A stretch of 18,004 bases of DNA from Thiobacillus sp. UBA2186 (lineage in GTDB: Bacteria > Pseudomonadota > Gammaproteobacteria > Burkholderiales > Thiobacillaceae), in assembly GCA_002327405.1 (NCBI GenBank), contig DCVO01000132.1, positions 30,607 through 48,610 on the forward strand, given 5' to 3'. The notes beneath the pieces are model-generated. The model saw only the letters and a program-made list of their open reading frames with translations. It was not told where the DNA came from and searched no databases. A program made the position numbers and the translations under genes. Every line of letters begins with the position of its first letter. Position 1 is the first letter of the stretch. Shown here one piece after another: positions 13,926-18,004 of the stretch.

Positions 13926-15543
13926 CGCGCCGCCCCCGGACAGCGTCGAGGGGCTGTTCGCCCGCTACGGCCCCGCCTATCGCTGGCTGGTCACGGCCAC
14001 GGTCATGATGGGCACCATCGCCACCATCCTGACCGCGACCATCGTCAACGTGGCCCTGCCCGACATCATGGGCGCCTTCGGCATGGGCCAGGACAAGGCG
14101 CAGCTTTTGTCCACGGGCTTTTTGGCCGCGATGACCGGAACCATGCTGCTCAACGCCTGGATGGTCGAAAGGCTCGGCCAGCGCGCGACTTTCATGCTGG
14201 CGGTGACGGTCTTCATCGCCGCCTCCGTCATGGGCGGGCTGGCGCCGGCCGAAGGCGTACTGATCCTGGCCCGCGTGCTCCAGGGGGGCGCGGCCGGCAT
14301 CCTCCAGCCGCTCGCCATGCAGGTGATCTTCCAGGTCTTCCCGCCGGAAAAACGCGGCTCGGCCATGGGCATCTACGGCATCGGCGTGGTGCTGGCCCCG
14401 GCGCTGGGCCCCACGCTGGGCGGCATCATGGTGGACAGCTTCAGCTGGCGCTATGTGTTCTTCCTGGCCGTGCCGTTCTGCATCGTCGGCCTGTTCCTCG
14501 CCACCCTCTTCCTGCCGGGACGGGACGCTTCGGCATCGCCGCGCAAATTCGACTGGATCGGTTTCGGGCTGATGACCGTGTTCCTGGTCACCCTGCTCAA
14601 CGGCCTGTCCAACGGGCAACGCGACGAATGGTTGTCCGATTCCATCCTGCGCGACTTCGCCATCGCCCTCGTCTCGGGCATCGGCTTCATCCTGTGGGAG
14701 TTGCGCACACCCGCGCCCATGCTCAATCTCAAGCTGTTCACCAACCGGGTCTATGCCGGCGCGTCCATCGTGGCCTTCATCTTCGGCGCGGGCATCTACG
14801 GCTCGACCTATCTGATTCCGCTGTTCGCGCAGACCATCCAGGGCTACACGCCGACCCGCTCCGGCCTGTTGCTGATGCCGGCGGGCCTGGTGCTGGGGAT
14901 CGTCTTCCCCATCGCCGGGCGCCTGTCCGACAAGACGCCGGCCTATGCCATGGTCATGTTCGGCCTGGCGGTCTTCGCGCTGTCGTCGTTTTTGATGACC
15001 GGCGTCGATACCGATGCGTCCTTCTGGCTGTTTGCCTGGTGGATCATGCTGGGCCGCATCGGGCTGGGCTTCATCATGCCCAGCCTGAACGCCGGCGCCT
15101 TGAAGGCGCTGCCGATGGCCCTGCTCGGCCAGGGCTCGGGCGCGATCAACTTCGTGCGCCAACTCGGCGGGGCCTTCGGCGTCAACCTGCTTTCCATCGC
15201 CCTGGAGCGGCGCTCGCAGTTTTACGTGGACAGCTTCACCGCGGCGCAGGACGCGGGCAACAGCGCGACGGCCTGGCTGCTGCGCGACGTGACCGGCCTG
15301 CTCGCCCAGGACGGCGTGGCGGAAGCGATTCGCCAGGCCGGGGCGCTGAACTATCTCGGCCGCGTGATCTACCCCCAGGGCAACATGCTGGGATATCGCG
15401 ACAGCTTCTTCATCGTCGGCGCGATCTTCCTGGTCGCCCTCGTCCCGGCGCTGATGATGCGCCGGGGGCGCGCGCCTGCGGCGCCACGGGCAAGTGACGC
15501 CATGCCTCACCCGCCATCGACGCAGAACGCGCAGGGTGGATGA
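13918..15543 (+). CDS. emrB: EmrB/QacA (DHA2) family 14-helix MFS drug exporter
   Basis: A 541-residue inner-membrane drug/proton antiporter. The GTG start (13918) overlaps the emrA stop by eight bases (GTGACTAG), so the two are translationally coupled. The first helix carries the DHA2 sequence ATIVNVALPDIMGAF (motif D1, about 40-54) and ERLGQRATFML follows as the motif A loop. ARVLQGGAAGILQPLAMQV is motif B and GIGVVLAPALGPTLGGIMVD is the antiporter motif C (about 153-172). The length fits 14 helices. With EmrA it would export hydrophobic drugs, uncouplers or phenolics; specificity is unknown. No outer-membrane factor gene is adjacent in this operon. Confidence 0.94.
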   Translation: MTSAPPPDSVEGLFARYGPAYRWLVTATVMMGTIATILTATIVNVALPDIMGAFGMGQDKAQLLSTGFLAAMTGTMLLNAWMVERLGQRATFMLAVTVFIAASVMGGLAPAEGVLILARVLQGGAAGILQPLAMQVIFQVFPPEKRGSAMGIYGIGVVLAPALGPTLGGIMVDSFSWRYVFFLAVPFCIVGLFLATLFLPGRDASASPRKFDWIGFGLMTVFLVTLLNGLSNGQRDEWLSDSILRDFAIALVSGIGFILWELRTPAPMLNLKLFTNRVYAGASIVAFIFGAGIYGSTYLIPLFAQTIQGYTPTRSGLLLMPAGLVLGIVFPIAGRLSDKTPAYAMVMFGLAVFALSSFLMTGVDTDASFWLFAWWIMLGRIGLGFIMPSLNAGALKALPMALLGQGSGAINFVRQLGGAFGVNLLSIALERRSQFYVDSFTAAQDAGNSATAWLLRDVTGLLAQDGVAEAIRQAGALNYLGRVIYPQGNMLGYRDSFFIVGAIFLVALVPALMMRRGRAPAAPRASDAMPHPPSTQNAQGG

Positions 15544-15754
15544 AGCCACCGACTCGGCCCTTCACCGACCCTCCCCTGGCTGGCAGACATATTTGACCGG
15601 CTGAAATGGCCGACGTGTGGAAGCTGGTGCCCTCTACTGTGGCGGCCGGTGTTGGGTCGGGCGGCGACGCACAGCTCATTTCAACATTCCCTCCCTCGAC
15701 CAAGGTGGGTACTATGCCGGCAATTTTCACAGCAGCTTCCGGACAGCCTTTTCT
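15544..15754. other. Intergenic stretch, probable insertion-sequence end remnant
   Basis: No intact gene is seen. The frames here translate to low-confidence peptides. The text around 15590-15625 (GACCGGCTGAAATGGCCGAC) and 15690-15730 (CCTCGACCAAGGTGGGTACTATGCCGGC) looks like the non-coding end of an IS of the IS21 kind, from memory only. Composition changes right after emrB. Confidence 0.3.
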
Positions 15755-15930
15755 TTAACCCCATGGTCGGACAGATTGTTCAGTGCCACCGATTCTTTTG
15801 CGCCGCTCCTCCCACAACAACGGCGTCCCCGACGCCAGGTCGAACAACGCCACCTCCGGCGGCAGGGTCTCGTCGAGGATGGCGGCCACGATGTCCGGGG
15901 CCAGGGTGGTGAGATTCACCATCTCAGCGA
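15755..15930 (-). pseudogene. C-terminal fragment of a recombinase/resolvase-like protein
   Basis: The minus-strand frame ending with TAA at 15755-15757 reads EMVNLTTLAPDIVAAILDE, then LPPEVALFDLASG and PLLWEERRKRIG. This resembles the extreme C-terminal part of large recombinase proteins, whose tail carries LAPDI..AILDG..P and W.EQR. Upstream of about 15930 the frame crosses into DNA belonging to the plus-strand integrase, so the rest of the gene has been lost. There is no start codon belonging to the fragment. The family assignment is from recalled motif similarity and is uncertain. Confidence 0.45.
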
Positions 15931-15949
15931 AGACGTCAATTGGCTGGCC

Positions 15950-16434
15950 GCACACATATGGCATCTTGCCGGAAAGCCGCCACTCAAGCCCAAGGACATC
16001 TGGGCCATCCGTATCCACCTTCAAAACGAACATCGCGTTCGCGACCTGGCCATGTTCAACCTGGCGATCGACAGCAAGTTGCGGGGCTGCGATCTGGTAA
16101 CCCTACGCGTTCGGGACGTGACGCATGGCAGCCAGATATTGCCTCGTGCGATGGCGGTGCAGCGAAAGACCCGGCGTCCGGTGCAATTCGAACTGACCGA
16201 GCCGACAAGGTCTGCCGTCTCGGCATGGATAGAAAAGGCGAATTTGAAGCCGGAACACTATCTGTTCCCCAGTCGCCTGGCTAAATCGCCTCATGTTTCT
16301 AACCGTCAGTACGCCCGCATCGTGCATCAGTGGGTTGCCGCCATCGGACTCGATTCGACGGTCTATGGCACGCACGCCATGCGGCGAACCAAGGCGACAC
16401 TGATCTAAAAGCGAACCAAGAACCCGAGGGCACG
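15950..16434 (+). pseudogene. Tyrosine-type integrase remnant
   Basis: From about 15965 the plus-strand frame reads GKPPLKPKDIWAIRIHLQ, continues with DLAMFNLAIDSKLRGCDLV (box I arginine codon at 16082-16084), and ends with YGTHAMRRTKATLI (box II His at 16373-16375 and Arg at 16382-16384). A TAA at 16406-16408 stops the frame. Sequence beyond it still translates as KRTKNPRA, the expected next residues, so a TAC-to-TAA change followed by loss of the tail is likely. The catalytic tyrosine and everything after it are absent, and no in-frame start is seen at the 5' end. About 150 codons remain. It resembles small phage-integrase-family proteins of proteobacteria and should be inactive. Confidence 0.85.
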
Positions 16435-17541
16435 TCATTTGTTTGCGCTTTTTATAGTGATCAGCGCGATCTCCGGCGGCGCGAACAGGCGGATGGGCGG
16501 CCCCCAGGTACCGGCGCCGCGGCTGACATAGAGCTTGCGGCCATCGGCCAGTTCGGTGAGGCCGGTGCGGAACTTGTAGGCCAGGCGGGTGAAATAGACG
16601 AAGGGGAAAATCTGCCCGCCGTGGATGTGCCCCGATATCTGCAGGTCGAATGGCGAGCCTTCATTTACCCGCGGCTGGTGCTTGAGCAGGACGACGAAGG
16701 CGTCTCCTGCGGCCGAGGCGAGCGCGCTGCTTTCCTGCGCATTGGCCTGCTGCAGGGATTGGGTCACGCTGGGATCGTCCACGCCGGCCAGCACGATGCC
16801 GCCCACCCTGGCGGACTCGCCGCGCAGCATGGTGAAACCGGCGTTGCGCATGAACGCGAGCGAATGTTCCAGCCCGACGTAGTATTCGTGGTTGCCGGTG
16901 ACGGCATAAGCGCCGAGCGGCGGCTTGCAGGCGCGCAGGCGACGCGCCAACTCGGGGAAATCATCGCCCTGGCCGTCGACGATGTCGCCGGTCGCCACGA
17001 CGATGTCAGGCTGCAACTCGGCCAGTTTCGGCAGGATGCGGTCCAGCAGCCGCCTGCCCTGCATGATGCCGAGGTGAAGGTCGGAAATCTGCGCGATGCT
17101 GACGCGGCCATTCGCCAGCCTGGGCGTGACGATGTCGATTTTTTCGATGCGGATATGCCGCGCCTCGAAGAAACCGTAGACCAGCAGCATGAGAGACAGC
17201 ATGGCCACGATGCGGAGCGTCCATTGCGGTGTCAGCGGCCAGGCCCCCTTCAGCGGGCTGGCAAGAATGAAGCCCAGGTCGAACAGGAGACCCACGCAGA
17301 CGAACAGGAACACATAGGCCATCCAGCCATAGCTCGTCCAGGCGGCGACGGCGGCGGCGCGGTGCCAGCCCTGCCTTTCCATGAACCAGACCAGGAGCGG
17401 CGCAAAGCTCAGGATGACGCCTGCGGCGATGAGGGTGGCGGCGAGCCCCCACGAGTGCGGGCAGGCGAACCATATCTTGCCGGCGAGATAAAAATGCATG
17501 GCCGCGTAGACCAGCAGGAACATGGCGATGAAGGTCAGCAT
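16435..17541 (-). CDS. Membrane-anchored metallophosphoesterase (YkuE/YaeI-like)
   Basis: The start at 17541 (MLTFIAMFLL) gives 368 residues. It is preferred over an upstream ATG because it begins at a membrane helix and has AGGG a few bases upstream. Four or five hydrophobic helices occupy about residues 1-125. They are followed by a cytoplasm- or periplasm-facing calcineurin-like phosphoesterase domain with all metal motifs: SDLHLG (Asp154, His156), ATGDIVDG (Asp186), TGNHEYY (Asn217, His218), LLKHQP (His288) and SGHIHGGQ (His305, His307). Relatives act on phosphodiesters, some on lipid-linked substrates; this substrate is unknown. The gene ends right at the border of the integrase remnant, and its last few codons may derive from that junction. 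Confidence 0.9.
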   Translation of the reverse strand: MLTFIAMFLLVYAAMHFYLAGKIWFACPHSWGLAATLIAAGVILSFAPLLVWFMERQGWHRAAAVAAWTSYGWMAYVFLFVCVGLLFDLGFILASPLKGAWPLTPQWTLRIVAMLSLMLLVYGFFEARHIRIEKIDIVTPRLANGRVSIAQISDLHLGIMQGRRLLDRILPKLAELQPDIVVATGDIVDGQGDDFPELARRLRACKPPLGAYAVTGNHEYYVGLEHSLAFMRNAGFTMLRGESARVGGIVLAGVDDPSVTQSLQQANAQESSALASAAGDAFVVLLKHQPRVNEGSPFDLQISGHIHGGQIFPFVYFTRLAYKFRTGLTELADGRKLYVSRGAGTWGPPIRLFAPPEIALITIKSANK

Positions 17542-17758
17542 CGTGTCGCCCTGGTGAAGAAGCACTCGTACGGCATTTTCCTGTGGTTCCGAAACAAACG
17601 AGCCTGCAGCCTGCCGGACATGAGCAATCATGGCGAGCCGAGCGAGGGGGCGAGGACAGTTTTACACGATTTCGAGGCGCATGGTGGACTTGTGCCGCGA
17701 GAAAGCGGGAAAAAAACGCTCCGTTCCCCCGGCGCGGCAGATCGGCCTTGACGGGCTG
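17542..17758. other. Spacer between metallophosphoesterase and phosphoketolase genes
   Basis: A 217-bp stretch without a convincing gene. On the minus strand it would hold the phosphoketolase 3' end and the phosphoesterase promoter. A run of seven T (17716-17710, minus strand) lies about 45 bp after the phosphoketolase stop, but only a weak stem precedes it. No clear promoter hexamers were found. Confidence 0.4.
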
Positions 17759-18004
17759 CTAGCCTCCGGTCTTCGGCCAGGTCCAGGCGGCGATGTCGGG
17801 CCGGTCCACGCCGTGCGCGTAGGCGTATTCGAGGCAGTCGGCCTGCCCGTCCCGCAGCCGCTGCTTGACGTGGGCCCCGGCCACCAGCAGCCCGGGCACC
17901 CGGTTGATGACGTCGATGGCCAGGCTGAAGCGGTCGATCTCGTTGCGGATGGCAAGCTCCAGCGGCGTGTTGATGTGGCCCTTCTCCTTGTAGCCGCGCA
18001 CGTG
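17759..18004 (-). CDS. xfp: Phosphoketolase, C-terminal end (5'-truncated by the window edge)
   Basis: The frame is open from the window edge to a TAG at 17759-17761 and encodes the last 81 residues. They read HVRGYKEKGHINTPLELA, then DRFSLAIDVINRVPGL and end DIAAWTWPKTGG. This matches the C-terminal domain of xylulose-5-phosphate/fructose-6-phosphate phosphoketolase, which splits these sugars with phosphate to acetyl phosphate using thiamine diphosphate. The catalytic and cofactor motifs lie outside the window. The apparent GTG near the edge is an internal valine. Family proteins are about 790-800 residues, so roughly nine tenths of the gene is beyond the window. Confidence 0.88.
   Translation of the reverse strand, partial: HVRGYKEKGHINTPLELAIRNEIDRFSLAIDVINRVPGLLVAGAHVKQRLRDGQADCLEYAYAHGVDRPDIAAWTWPKTGG

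Noticed and set aside
13879..15549. Long minus-strand open frame antisense to emrB
   Set aside because: Composition is biased (His, Gln, Asp, Arg) and there are no domains; the plus strand encodes a clear DHA2 exporter.
15544..16434. CRISPR array, tRNA or attachment-site repeat next to the integrase remnant
   Set aside because: No regularly spaced repeats, no tRNA cloverleaf and no matching direct repeat pair was found on reading.
17701..17745. Rho-independent terminator of the phosphoketolase gene
   Set aside because: Seven T are present on the minus strand, but the preceding sequence forms only a three-pair stem.

Overview
The window is GC-rich chromosomal DNA from a Gram-negative bacterium, most likely a proteobacterium and perhaps a betaproteobacterium. 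The Gram-negative assignment rests on a complete RND efflux operon with a lipobox-bearing outer-membrane channel and a lipobox-bearing periplasmic adaptor. The finer placement is a guess from gene content and base composition. The window opens inside an MFS transporter gene and closes inside a phosphoketolase gene.

Region 1 (1-5485) is a redox and electrophile-handling neighbourhood. A minus-strand operon encodes an internally deleted NmrA/SDR-like reductase, a LigB/DODA-type extradiol dioxygenase and an Old Yellow Enzyme. It diverges from an intact single-cysteine HxlR regulator (3394-3834). A second divergent pair follows: a full-length SDR dehydrogenase (minus) facing a second copy of the hxlR 5' part. 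By my hand alignment that copy is about 96% identical to the first over 174 nt. It is dead: one G is lost, and a 473-bp MITE-like element sits in it, with perfect 18-bp terminal inverted repeats and a TTAA target duplication. The intact hxlR acts as an uninterrupted reference for the insertion site.

Region 2 (5581-11590) is a tripartite RND multidrug efflux operon on the minus strand, in the order adaptor, HAE1 permease, outer-membrane factor. It has no adjacent dedicated regulator gene. A palindromic site overlaps a plausible promoter upstream of the adaptor.

Region 3 (11583-15543) holds a universal stress protein gene (minus) and, divergent from it, a tightly packed marR-emrA-emrB operon encoding a second drug exporter of the MFS type without its own outer-membrane factor. 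The RND channel next door is a possible partner.

Region 4 (15544-16434) is a mobile-element graveyard. It contains a minus-strand recombinase-like C-terminal fragment abutting a plus-strand tyrosine integrase remnant that lost its N-terminus and catalytic tyrosine. Region 5 (16435-18004) contains a membrane-anchored metallophosphoesterase and the 3' end of a phosphoketolase gene, both on the minus strand.

Overall the window combines two drug exporters, a probable quinone/enone detoxification operon with its regulator, and several scars of transposition and recombination. No complete new defence-type or similar system is visible. The most unusual structure is the filled-site/empty-site hxlR pair with its structured MITE.
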